From: Phyllobacterium zundukense
GTDB taxonomy: Bacteria > Pseudomonadota > Alphaproteobacteria > Rhizobiales > Rhizobiaceae
Length of the DNA stretch: 64,000 bases
Assembly (NCBI RefSeq): GCF_002764115.1
Contig: NZ_CP017940.1
Coordinates: forward strand, 3,818,501-3,882,500
Direction of reading: 5' to 3'
The notes below the pieces were generated by a model. It did not search any database. It was not told the origin of the DNA and worked only from the letters and a program-made list of their open reading frames with translations. The translations under genes were made by a program, and so were the position numbers. Shown here piece by piece: positions 57,286 to 64,000 of the stretch. Position 1 is the first letter of the stretch, and the number at the start of each line of letters is the position of its first letter.

Positions 57286-57990
57286 GTGACTAAATCCGTC
57301 ATCGCGCTTGATCACATTGAGTTGACACTAGGCACGGGTGCTTCCTCCGTGCATGTTCTGAAAGGCATATCGCTCAGTATCAATTCCGGACAGTCCGTTG
57401 GTATTGTCGGGCCGTCCGGATCGGGTAAATCTACCCTCCTGATGGTGCTTGCCGGTCTTGAGCACGTTGATTCCGGCTCGGTCCGGATTGCTGGTGAGCG
57501 GCTCGAGATCATGAACGAGGACGAAGCGGCTGCGTTTCGCGGTAAGAATATTGGTATCGTTTTTCAGTCCTTTCATCTCATTCCCAATATGACTGCGCTC
57601 GAAAATGTCGCCGTGCCGCTGGAACTGGCGGGAAACCCGGATGCCTTCGCCATTGCCGAACGTGTCCTGGCAGCAGTCGGTCTTGCGGATCGCGTCACCC
57701 ATTATCCTGGCGAGCTTTCCGGCGGCGAACAGCAGCGTGTGGCGATTGCCCGCGCCCTTGCACCTTCGCCCAAGATACTCATCGCCGATGAGCCAACCGG
57801 AAATCTTGACACAACAACAGGCCGCCAGATCGCCGATCTTCTATTCGAAAAGCAGAAAGAGCTTGGCCTTACACTGGTGCTCGTCACGCATGACGCTGCC
57901 CTCGCAGCACGCTGCGATCGCGAAATCCGCGTTCGGTCGGGTTTGATCGAAGCGGATGATGATGCCCCGGAGCTTGCGAAAAGCGCATGA
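57286..57990 (+). CDS. ABC transporter ATP-binding protein (YbbA-like)
   Basis: A 234-residue ATPase of the MacB/LolD-type group. Walker A is GPSGSGKST (residues 42-50), the Q-loop IGIVFQSFHLIPNMTALENV, the signature LSGGEQQRVAIARAL and Walker B ILIADEPTGNLD. The start is GTG 57286 after AAAGGAAG. It overlaps the permease gene by 4 bases and lies divergent from tesA. Substrate is unknown; YbbA/B complexes may extract lipids or peptides. Confidence 0.92.
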   Translation: MTKSVIALDHIELTLGTGASSVHVLKGISLSINSGQSVGIVGPSGSGKSTLLMVLAGLEHVDSGSVRIAGERLEIMNEDEAAAFRGKNIGIVFQSFHLIPNMTALENVAVPLELAGNPDAFAIAERVLAAVGLADRVTHYPGELSGGEQQRVAIARALAPSPKILIADEPTGNLDTTTGRQIADLLFEKQKELGLTLVLVTHDAALAARCDREIRVRSGLIEADDDAPELAKSA

Positions 57991-60554
57991 GCGAGATCGC
58001 GCCCACCCGCTCTTCGCCCTCGCTCAAACTGGCTTTGCGATTCGCCTTGCGCGAAATGCGCAGTGGCTTGTCCGGATTTTACATATTCCTCGCCTGCATT
58101 GCGCTGGGTGTGGCGGCCATCGGCGGCGTAAATTCCGTTGCCAATTCCGTTACAGCAGGCATTTCCACGCAAGGGCAGAGCATTCTTGGCGGTGATATAC
58201 GCTTTCAGCTGAATCAGCGTGAAGTCACTCCGGAAGAGCGGGCGTTTCTGGATGGCAAGGGCCGGGTTGCGGTGAGTGCCAATATGCGGTCCATGGCAAG
58301 GCTTGCCGACGGCTCCGACCAGTCGCTCGTGGAAGTAAAGGCGGTGGACGAGGCCTACCCCCTCTATGGTACGCTGGTGACAGCGCCCGCACTCGGTCGC
58401 GAAACGCTGTTTACTGAAAAGGGCGGCGCGTTCGGTGCCGCCGTCGCGCAAAGCTTGCTTGACCGGCTCAATCTCAAGCTGGGCGACCGGGTCTTAATGG
58501 GATCGGCGACATTCGAGCTGCGTTCTGTCATTACCAACGAGCCTGACCTCTTATCCGATGGTTTCGGCTTTGCGCCGCGCTTCATGGTATCGCTGGGCGG
58601 GCTCAACGCCGCAGGCCTCGTTCAACCGGGCAGTCTTGTCGACCATAGCTACAAGATTGCGCTGCCCGCTGGCACGAGCGAGGCCGCCATCACGGCGATA
58701 CGCGATGAGGCGCAGCAAACGTTTCCTGAAGCCGGCTGGACCGTACGAAACCGGACCAACGCAGCGCCGTCGCTCAGCGCCAATATCGAGCGGTTCTCGC
58801 AATTTCTGACGTTGGTCGGGCTCACCGCACTTATCGTTGGCGGAGTCGGCGTGGCCAATGCGGTCAGAGCCTATCTCGATGGCAAACGCGGCGTTATCGC
58901 AACCTTCAAATCGCTCGGCGCGCCTGGCTGGTTCGTCATTGCCGTTTATCTCATCCAGATTGTGATCATTGCGCTTGTCGGCATCCTCATCGGCCTCGTC
59001 CTTGCAGCCGTCATTCCCTATGCGGCGGGTTATGCGCTGCGAGACGTTCTGCCCATTGCGGCCAAGGGCGGCTTTTATCCTGGCGCATTGGCCTGGGCCG
59101 CCTTGTTCGGACTTCTGACGACACTGACCTTTGCAATCCTGCCACTCGGCCGGGCGCGGGACGTTCCGGCAACGGCGCTTTTCCGCGAACAAGGTTTTGA
59201 ACAGCGGGGCTGGCCAAAGCCATTCTACATTGCTGTTGCAGCTTTGCTGATCACTGTTCTCTGCTTGCTTGCTGTGTTTTTCGCCTATGACCGGAGGATC
59301 GCCACGATCTTCATAGGTGCTGTGGCTTTCTCTTTTCTGGTTTTGCGGGCTGTTTCGGTCCTGGTCCAGTGGCTGGCCCGGCGTGCGCCACGCGTTCGTT
59401 CCACGGCGCTACGCCTCGCCATCGGCAATATCCATCGGCCCGGCGCACTCACGCCGTCAGTGGTCCTGTCTCTCGGTCTTGGCCTGACGCTTCTCGTCAC
59501 GCTCGCGCTTATCGATGGCAGTTTGCGCCAGCAGCTGGCGGGCAATCTGCCCGAACGTGCCCCGAACTTCTTCTTCGTGGATATCCAGAGCAAGCAGGTG
59601 GATCAATTCACGGGCCTTGTGCAAAAGGCGTCGCCCAATGGCAAGATCGTCAGCGCGCCGATGCTGCGCGGCCGCATTGTTGCATTCAACGGTACCGACA
59701 TTACCAAATTGACGATTCCACCCGAGGGGGCATGGGTGCTGCGCGGCGATCGCGGCATCACCTACGCCAAGAGCGTGCCGGAAAACTCGGCTTTGACCAA
59801 GGGCACCTGGTGGCCAGCGGACTATTCCGGCGAACCTCTGGTGTCGTTCTCGGCGGAAGAGGCGAATAATCTCGGACTCAAGATCGGTGATATGGTGACA
59901 GTCAACGTGCTTGGCCGCAATGTCACCGCGCGCATCGCCAATTTCCGTCAGCTGCAATGGGAATCGCTTGCCATCAATTTTGTCATGGTCTTTTCACCCA
60001 ATACTTTTGCCGGCGCGCCGCATGCCTGGCTGGCGACTTTGACAGATCCGTCTTCAACACCGCAGGAGGAAGCCACAGTTATGCGAGACGTGACCCGTGC
60101 CTTTCCGGCCGTGACGACGGTTCGCGTCAAAGATGCGATCACCATCGCCAATGAGCTTGTCGGCCAGCTGGCCGTCGCAATCCGAGCGGCGGCATCGGTG
60201 GCACTCATCGCCTCCATCCTCGTGCTGGGCGGTGCGTTGGCGGCAGGCAATCGGGCACGCGTTCACGACGCCGTGGTGCTGAAGACTCTCGGTGCGACAC
60301 GCCGCACCCTTATCCGGGCCTTCACGCTCGAATATGTCCTGCTCGGTCTTGCAACAGCGGTTTTCGCGCTCATTGCCGGTGGTCTTGCGGCCTGGTATGT
60401 GATCGTGAGGGTCATGACCTTGCCCGCATCCTTCCAGCCGGAAGTAGCGGTCATGACAGTGATAATCGCGCTGGTTCTGACCGTCGGATTTGGACTTGCG
60501 GGTACATGGAGAATCCTGGGCCAGAAGGCCGCGCCAATTCTGCGAAACCTCTGA
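57987..60554 (+). CDS. ABC transporter permease (YbbP-like, FtsX/MacB fold)
   Basis: An 855-residue permease with two FtsX-type bundles: one membrane segment at about residue 25-45, a large periplasmic domain, then clusters of segments at about residues 270-400 and at the C-terminus (about residues 720-850). A second periplasmic domain links them. This is the double-size YbbP form, and it pairs with the ATPase just upstream through an ATGA overlap. Likely exports or relocates a lipid-like substrate, unproven. Confidence 0.9.
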   Translation: MSEIAPTRSSPSLKLALRFALREMRSGLSGFYIFLACIALGVAAIGGVNSVANSVTAGISTQGQSILGGDIRFQLNQREVTPEERAFLDGKGRVAVSANMRSMARLADGSDQSLVEVKAVDEAYPLYGTLVTAPALGRETLFTEKGGAFGAAVAQSLLDRLNLKLGDRVLMGSATFELRSVITNEPDLLSDGFGFAPRFMVSLGGLNAAGLVQPGSLVDHSYKIALPAGTSEAAITAIRDEAQQTFPEAGWTVRNRTNAAPSLSANIERFSQFLTLVGLTALIVGGVGVANAVRAYLDGKRGVIATFKSLGAPGWFVIAVYLIQIVIIALVGILIGLVLAAVIPYAAGYALRDVLPIAAKGGFYPGALAWAALFGLLTTLTFAILPLGRARDVPATALFREQGFEQRGWPKPFYIAVAALLITVLCLLAVFFAYDRRIATIFIGAVAFSFLVLRAVSVLVQWLARRAPRVRSTALRLAIGNIHRPGALTPSVVLSLGLGLTLLVTLALIDGSLRQQLAGNLPERAPNFFFVDIQSKQVDQFTGLVQKASPNGKIVSAPMLRGRIVAFNGTDITKLTIPPEGAWVLRGDRGITYAKSVPENSALTKGTWWPADYSGEPLVSFSAEEANNLGLKIGDMVTVNVLGRNVTARIANFRQLQWESLAINFVMVFSPNTFAGAPHAWLATLTDPSSTPQEEATVMRDVTRAFPAVTTVRVKDAITIANELVGQLAVAIRAAASVALIASILVLGGALAAGNRARVHDAVVLKTLGATRRTLIRAFTLEYVLLGLATAVFALIAGGLAAWYVIVRVMTLPASFQPEVAVMTVIIALVLTVGFGLAGTWRILGQKAAPILRNL

Positions 60555-60629
60555 ATTCGTTAAAAAAGTGTAATTTTAGAGCAATTCATGGCCTTTTGGC
60601 TGCGATACACGTATTCTTGAGTGAATGAG

Positions 60630-60742
60630 GTCTTGTTATGAGGCCTGTGAATCCCCATAATTTGTCCCAAGGCATGCTGGGGTCCCGCCAGCGGCGCCTG
60701 GGGATAAACCCGACACCCGACGGGACGAAGCAAATGAGGTTA
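60630..60742 (+). ncRNA. Probable ybhL RNA motif in the BI-1 gene leader
   Basis: A conserved-looking structured leader just before the YbhL-family gene: ATCCCC (around 60651) can pair with GGGGAT (around 60702), and CCCG with CGGG near 60710-60725, flanking the GC-rich GCATGCTGGGGTCCCGCCAGC stretch. The ybhL RNA motif was described in Rhizobiales upstream of ybhL genes; position and context fit, but I could not align to its consensus. Function of the motif is unknown. Confidence 0.55.
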
Positions 60743-60745
60743 ATC

Positions 60746-61522
60746 ATGGCTGACTATCGCAACATCCAGGCCCGTACATCGGCCGGAGTGCGTGTGGACG
60801 CGGGGATCGATCAGGGTCTGCGCAGCTACATGCTCAAAGTCTACAATTTGATGGGGATCGGTCTTGCAGTGACCGGTCTTGCTGCTCTTGCACTCGTTTA
60901 TCTCACGACCACTAATGATCCTTCTCTGGCCGCAGCGACACTGCCAAACGGCAAGATGCTGACCAGCTTCGGCGTTGTCTTCTACACGTCGCCGTTGAAG
61001 TGGCTCGTGATGCTCGCACCGCTTGCCGCAGTGTTCTTCCTGAGTTTTCGTATCGAGAAGATGTCCGTAGCGGCAGCTCAAACCACCTTCTGGGTTTATG
61101 CAGCCCTTGTTGGTGCGTCGCTGTCCTCGATCTTCCTGGTCTATACGTCCGGAAGCATCGTGCAGACATTCTTCATCACGGCGGCATCGTTTGGCGCGCT
61201 CTCGCTTTATGGCTATACCACTAAGCGTGATCTCTCCGGAATGGGCTCGTTCCTGTTCATGGGTCTGATCGGCATCATCCTGGCTTCCGTGGTCAATATC
61301 TTCCTTGCATCCAGTGCGTTGCAGTTCGCGATCTCGGCCATCGGCGTTCTGGTCTTCGCTGGCCTTACCGCGTATGACACGCAGAATATCAAGGAAATGT
61401 ACTACGAAGGCGATGCTGCGGACACCTATGGCCGCAAGGCAATCATGGGCGCGCTGCGTCTCTATCTCGACTTCATCAACATGTTCATGTTCCTGCTGCA
61501 GTTCCTGGGCAACCGCGAATAA
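60746..61522 (+). CDS. ybhL: Bax inhibitor-1 / YccA family membrane protein
   Basis: A 258-residue protein with seven predicted membrane segments, the BI-1/TMBIM fold. QGLRSYMLKVYNLMGIGLAVTGLAALALVY is the N-terminal part, and the C-terminal TAYDTQNIKEMYYEG with ALRLYLDFINMFMFLLQFLGNRE is typical. The conserved Asp of the TAYD loop is present. The start is ATG 60746, as a longer frame runs into the ybhL RNA leader. Bacterial members may act as pH-gated calcium leaks. Confidence 0.93.
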   Translation: MADYRNIQARTSAGVRVDAGIDQGLRSYMLKVYNLMGIGLAVTGLAALALVYLTTTNDPSLAAATLPNGKMLTSFGVVFYTSPLKWLVMLAPLAAVFFLSFRIEKMSVAAAQTTFWVYAALVGASLSSIFLVYTSGSIVQTFFITAASFGALSLYGYTTKRDLSGMGSFLFMGLIGIILASVVNIFLASSALQFAISAIGVLVFAGLTAYDTQNIKEMYYEGDAADTYGRKAIMGALRLYLDFINMFMFLLQFLGNRE

Positions 61523-61546
61523 CCACCCGAACATGAATTGAAGATC

Positions 61547-61575
61547 AGGGCAGCGGAAACGCTGCCCTTTTCTTT
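61547..61575 (+). terminator. Intrinsic terminator of the BI-1 gene
   Basis: AGGGCAGCG at 61547-61555 and CGCTGCCCT at 61560-61568 pair perfectly around a GAAA loop, followed by TTTTCTTT. Confidence 0.88.
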
Positions 61576-61686
61576 GGTGCCTCGTTCACCAAACGATGCC
61601 GCAGGCAAAGTTTATGTCTGGGCCTCTTCAAATTGTTGGCAAAGAAGTGCATGAAGCTGTCAAGATTGACCTTTGCTGCGAAGCCC

Positions 61687-62235
61687 ATGTCTCCAATAGA
61701 AATCCGCTCGGCGCGTCCTGCCGATCTTGCCGCCATCACCGAGATTTATCGTGATGCCGTTCTCCATGGAACGGCGACTTATGAAATTGATCCGCCTGAC
61801 TTTGACGAAATGGTCCGGCGGTTTCATGCCATTACCGCAGACGGTTTTCCGTATGTTGTGGCGGAGTACGGAGGATCGGTGTTCGGGTATGCCTATGCCA
61901 ACTACTTCCGTACACGCCCTGCCTATTGGTGGTCCGTGGAAGATTCGATCTATGTCGCGCCCGAAGCCAAAGGCCGCGGACTTGGCAAATTGCTTCTGCA
62001 GCGACTGATCAAGGATTGTACTGCTCTCGGTTTTCGCCAGCTCATCGCAGTCATTGGCGATGGTCACGAAGCCTCCGCGTCGGTACGGCTGCACACCAGC
62101 GCCGGCTTCTCGTTTTGTGGCACCATAAGAGGTTCGGGCTTCAAGCATGGCCGTTGGCTGGATACGGCGTTGATGCAACTCGACATGAATGGCGGCGCCG
62201 AGACGCTGCCCGGCAAGCCCCCACTAAGAGCGTAA
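61687..62235 (+). CDS. GNAT acetyltransferase (phosphinothricin acetyltransferase-like)
   Basis: A 182-residue GNAT: EIRSARPADLAAITEIYRDAVLHGTATYEIDPPD (the PAT-type start), AYYWW-like AYWWSVEDSIYVAPEAKGRGLGKLLLQRL with the acetyl-CoA loop GRGLGK, and ASASVRLHTSAGFSFCGTIRGSGFKHGRWLDTALMQ. PAT-like enzymes may acetylate methionine sulphoximine; the substrate here is not established. The start at 61687 is chosen; earlier in-frame ATG and leader residues lack homology. Confidence 0.88.
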   Translation: MSPIEIRSARPADLAAITEIYRDAVLHGTATYEIDPPDFDEMVRRFHAITADGFPYVVAEYGGSVFGYAYANYFRTRPAYWWSVEDSIYVAPEAKGRGLGKLLLQRLIKDCTALGFRQLIAVIGDGHEASASVRLHTSAGFSFCGTIRGSGFKHGRWLDTALMQLDMNGGAETLPGKPPLRA

Positions 62236-62238
62236 CGC

Positions 62239-62613
62239 CTATCCCCGGACGATACTCAAGCTTTTGTCAAAGACCCTGAGTACGCGATCGAGTTCATGGC
62301 CGCGTTTGAGAATGAGGCCGCTGGCGGCGATGACGCTATAGGCCCCCTGTTTGCGGGCCAGTCTGGGGTTTTTCTCGACCCGAAACATCGGCACTTCGCT
62401 GGCCCGCCGAAAAATCGAAAAGACGGCGCGATCCATCAGGTGATCGATGGCATAATCGCGCCACTCGCCCGCGGAGACCATAAAGCCGTATATGCGAAGG
62501 ATTTGATCAAGCTCACGCCGATTGAAGGTAATGGGCGGATCACTGGTGCGCACTAGAGAGATAAGTTTCGCCTGCTGTTGCGATTCATCGCCACCCGCAT
62601 TGCTGTCCATCAA
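62239..62613 (-). CDS. DUF2794 domain protein
   Basis: A 124-residue alphaproteobacterial protein: ITFNRRELDQILRIYGFMVSAGEWRDYAIDHLMDRAVFSIFRRASEVPMFRVEKNPRLARKQGAYSVIAASG is the whole of DUF2794. No catalytic motif is recognisable. In rhizobia it lies between DUF1223 and GNAT or ccm genes, as here. Unknown function. Confidence 0.88.
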   Translation of the reverse strand: MMDSNAGGDESQQQAKLISLVRTSDPPITFNRRELDQILRIYGFMVSAGEWRDYAIDHLMDRAVFSIFRRASEVPMFRVEKNPRLARKQGAYSVIAASGLILKRGHELDRVLRVFDKSLSIVRG

Positions 62614-62842
62614 TCAACCGCCCTTAAATTTGTCGTGTGACACCTGGATGACATAAAGGTGACCTGTTCCGCATGTATTTACAAGACCGGAATGATCGTG
62701 CGGATGCCAATTATTGGCTTTGCAAACTGTTTTTTGATCATTCTCACGAAGCAATACGGCTTGATTCCAATGGTGATGGTCTGACACATTCTCGCCATTA
62801 TCTGTTCGCATTGCCGCCCGATTCGAAACCCAACATCGTTGT

Positions 62843-62987
62843 CATGTTGTCTGAGACGGTTCGCTCTCGAGCAATCCGATACCCCAAGCCCCCCGCCCAA
62901 CGGGTTGTTTGGGTCCGAACCAATTAGTCTCCCTATATATGACAACATGCCCCAATACCTCAGGCCGGATTTATCCGGCCTGTTTTT
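62843..62987 (+). ncRNA. Candidate small RNA with a nested stem and terminator
   Basis: The 392-bp gap between DUF2794 and DUF1223 genes holds a nested fold: CATGTTGTC (62843-62851) with GACAACATG (62941-62949), inside it AGAC (62854-62857) with GTCT (62927-62930), GGTTCG (62858-62863) with CGAACC (62916-62921) and CCCAA (62896-62900) with TTGGG (62909-62913). A 3' terminator hairpin at 62961-62982 with T5 follows. Nothing in the fold is explained by a gene. No family is recognised by me. Confidence 0.5.
62961..62987 (+). terminator. Intrinsic terminator in the gap before the DUF1223 gene
   Basis: CAGGCCGG (62961-62968) pairs with CCGGCCTG (62975-62982), loop ATTTAT, then TTTTTGTTTG. The T-run is only on the + strand, so it ends a rightward transcript; no rightward protein gene precedes it, which argues for an RNA. 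Confidence 0.85.
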
Positions 62988-63005
62988 GTTTGGGAGCCGG
63001 TTCTA

Positions 63006-63779
63006 TCAGGGTTTCGCCGCCATGATGGACGCCCCAATGATGGGACCGGGTTTGCCTTCGCCGAGCATTTCCTGCAGCAAAACTGCGCATCCGGTCGCTT
63101 TTTTACTGGCGAGTTCACTCAGCGGAATTTCAATTTTCTGGGGCTTGCCGTCCCACATGCCGACTGTTTCCATCGCCCGCACGCTGTTGGCGTAACTCAC
63201 CTTGCGCCCGACATTCTCGCCGTCGGGAATTTCAACGATGGTTTCCCGGTTAAAATAGGCGAGCAGAACTCGAACAGGATTTGTCGCGCCGGAACCGGGG
63301 CCAATATCTATCAGCAGCCGGTCAGGCGCGGTCTTCTCGATCGAAACCGGGACGGTCAGGCCGGTCGGTGTGCCGCGCGTTTCTGCAATGCGCCTGCGAA
63401 TCTTTTGGCCATCCTGCCCATTCATATGTTCGCGGCCGTTCAGGATTACCTGGGGAGTGTAAACGCCGTTCAGGCGCAGCGCCGTGCGATAGGCGTTCTG
63501 CCGGTCGGTGTTTTCCGGCAATGCAAGATTGTCCGTCCAGCCGCGATAATCCCAATAGTCCACGTGAAATGCGAGGGCGACAACCTTCCCTTCGGTCGCG
63601 AGCTCTTTCAGCACCGCATCTGCTGGCGGGCAGGAACCGCAACCCTGGGACGTGTAAAGTTCGACAACACCATCAGGCTTTTTGCCAACGTTCTCCGCAC
63701 AGACCGGCAGCACATAGGCAGCTGCCGCCAGAAGCGGAGCACCGATCAAAATACGTCTGGATAGAACAGGCAAAGGCAC
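63006..63779 (-). CDS. DUF1223 thioredoxin-like exported protein
   Basis: A 257-residue protein with an N-terminal signal sequence (LSRRILIGAPLLAAAAYVLPVCA) and a DUF1223 thioredoxin-like fold. The motif ELYTSQGCGSCPPADAVL supplies a CxxC pair (SQGCGSCPPAD), followed by VVALAFHVDYWDYRGWTDNLALPENTDRQNAY. Redox activity in the periplasm is likely but unproven. It lies between acnA and the DUF2794 gene, as in other rhizobia. Confidence 0.88.
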   Translation of the reverse strand: MPLPVLSRRILIGAPLLAAAAYVLPVCAENVGKKPDGVVELYTSQGCGSCPPADAVLKELATEGKVVALAFHVDYWDYRGWTDNLALPENTDRQNAYRTALRLNGVYTPQVILNGREHMNGQDGQKIRRRIAETRGTPTGLTVPVSIEKTAPDRLLIDIGPGSGATNPVRVLLAYFNRETIVEIPDGENVGRKVSYANSVRAMETVGMWDGKPQKIEIPLSELASKKATGCAVLLQEMLGEGKPGPIIGASIMAAKP

Positions 63780-63917
63780 AGGTTGTATTCACTTCCCAAT
63801 TTGAATGGGCTTGTTGTCAGATAAAATGATTGCGAGATGATTGATAGGAGCCGGACGTTTCAAGAGGAAGTCACTTTGAGGTGAATTCGATCACGTTTGT
63901 TCTCTCCAACCCAATCA

Positions 63918-63947
63918 AAAGGCCGCCGGTTGCCCGGCGGCCTTTTA
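63918..63947. terminator. Bidirectional terminator between the DUF1223 gene and acnA
   Basis: AAAAGGCCGCCGG (63918-63930) pairs perfectly with CCGGCGGCCTTTT (63935-63947), 4-nt loop, with T and A runs at the edges. Confidence 0.88.
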
Positions 63948-63966
63948 TTTTCATGATTCCGATCGA

Positions 63967-64000
63967 TCAGGCAGCGAGATCGCGCAGAACGTACTGCAAA
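63967..64000 (-). CDS. acnA: Aconitate hydratase A, C-terminal end only
   Basis: The last ten residues (LQYVLRDLAA and a stop at 63967-63969) read leftward and run off the right edge. GGILxYVLRxLAA is the usual C-terminus of rhizobial aconitase AcnA, which converts citrate to isocitrate. The short length means this rests on the C-terminal match and the known neighbourhood. Confidence 0.6.
   Translation of the reverse strand, partial: LQYVLRDLAA

Noticed and set aside
62673..62948. Overlapping open frames on both strands (62673-62927 rightward, 62679-62948 leftward)
   Set aside because: Neither has a convincing ribosome site or family resemblance, and the stretch folds into the nested stem of the candidate RNA.
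63556..63571. CACGTG core in the DUF1223 gene as a parS site
   Set aside because: Outside the central six bases it matches parS poorly, so it would not bind ParB specifically.
1..64000. CRISPR arrays, insertion sequences, prophage, integrases or toxin-antitoxin pairs
   Set aside because: No spaced direct repeats, transposase or integrase domains, attachment repeats or paired small toxins were seen anywhere in the window.

Overview
This 64 kb window is a continuous, gene-dense stretch of an alphaproteobacterial chromosome around the replication origin. The gene content and order point to Hyphomicrobiales (Rhizobiales): pckA, the his cluster, hslVU, secB-dnaQ-coaE-aroE-maf-ppsR, oriC, hemE-hemJ-rho, mnmE-mnmG-rsmG-parA-parB, and lineage-typical families such as DUF1402, DUF2628, DUF2794, IalB-like and TimA. 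Moderately high GC and the families present suggest Phyllobacteriaceae, Brucellaceae or a relative. I infer this from gene content and cannot fix the genus. I saw no prophage, insertion sequence, CRISPR array or defence island; this is core chromosome with a few accessory loci.

Layout. 1-7 kb: end of pckA, arfB, a BON/LysM protein, alkB, then a leftward his operon (hisB-DUF2628-hisH-hisA-hisF-hisE) running into coaA. 7-10.7 kb: hslV-GNAT-hslU and a DUF1402 protein. 10.7-18.4 kb: XRE-smr-mltA-timA leftward, fxsA and secB rightward, then dnaQ-coaE-aroE-maf-ppsR leftward. 18.4-18.8 kb: the AT-rich oriC interval. 18.8-31.4 kb: hemE, hemJ, rho, a DUF255 protein, mnmE, a 759-bp intergenic region with parS, a palindromic repeat and a possible structured RNA, then mnmG-rsmG-parA-parB and holA. 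31.5-39.5 kb: tRNA-Gly, small housekeeping and unknown genes, a CitE-like lyase, leuD, a broken lipoprotein / histidine-kinase remnant, and leuB. 39.6-48.6 kb: an MHS-type transporter, asd with an unusual leader, the ohrR/ohr pair, a Tat-exported hydrolase, an M3 peptidase and argG. 48.7-64 kb: an ArnT-like glycosyltransferase and a PAP2 phosphatase, LysE, rlmN, an IalB-like protein, a tyrosine phosphatase, thpR, tesA with the divergent ABC pair ybbA-ybbP, a BI-1 protein behind a probable ybhL RNA motif, a GNAT, DUF2794, a candidate sRNA, a DUF1223 protein and the last codons of an aconitase.

How it works together. oriC lies between ppsR and hemE. Four parS or parS-like sites lie at 12.5, 25.3, 26.0 and 28.0 kb, on both sides of oriC and close to parAB, so the window holds a complete origin-plus-partition region. 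Most genes supply replication (dnaQ, holA), tRNA modification (mnmE, mnmG), protein quality control (hslVU, secB), amino-acid synthesis (his, leu, aro, asd, argG) and haem synthesis (hemE, hemJ).

The least explained DNA is non-coding: an approximately 320-nt hairpin-rich segment upstream of mnmG (25563-25884), an approximately 145-nt nested stem with a terminator near acnA (62843-62987), the asd leader with a Thr-rich short ORF (41815-42049), and the histidine-kinase remnant at 37.87-38.03 kb.
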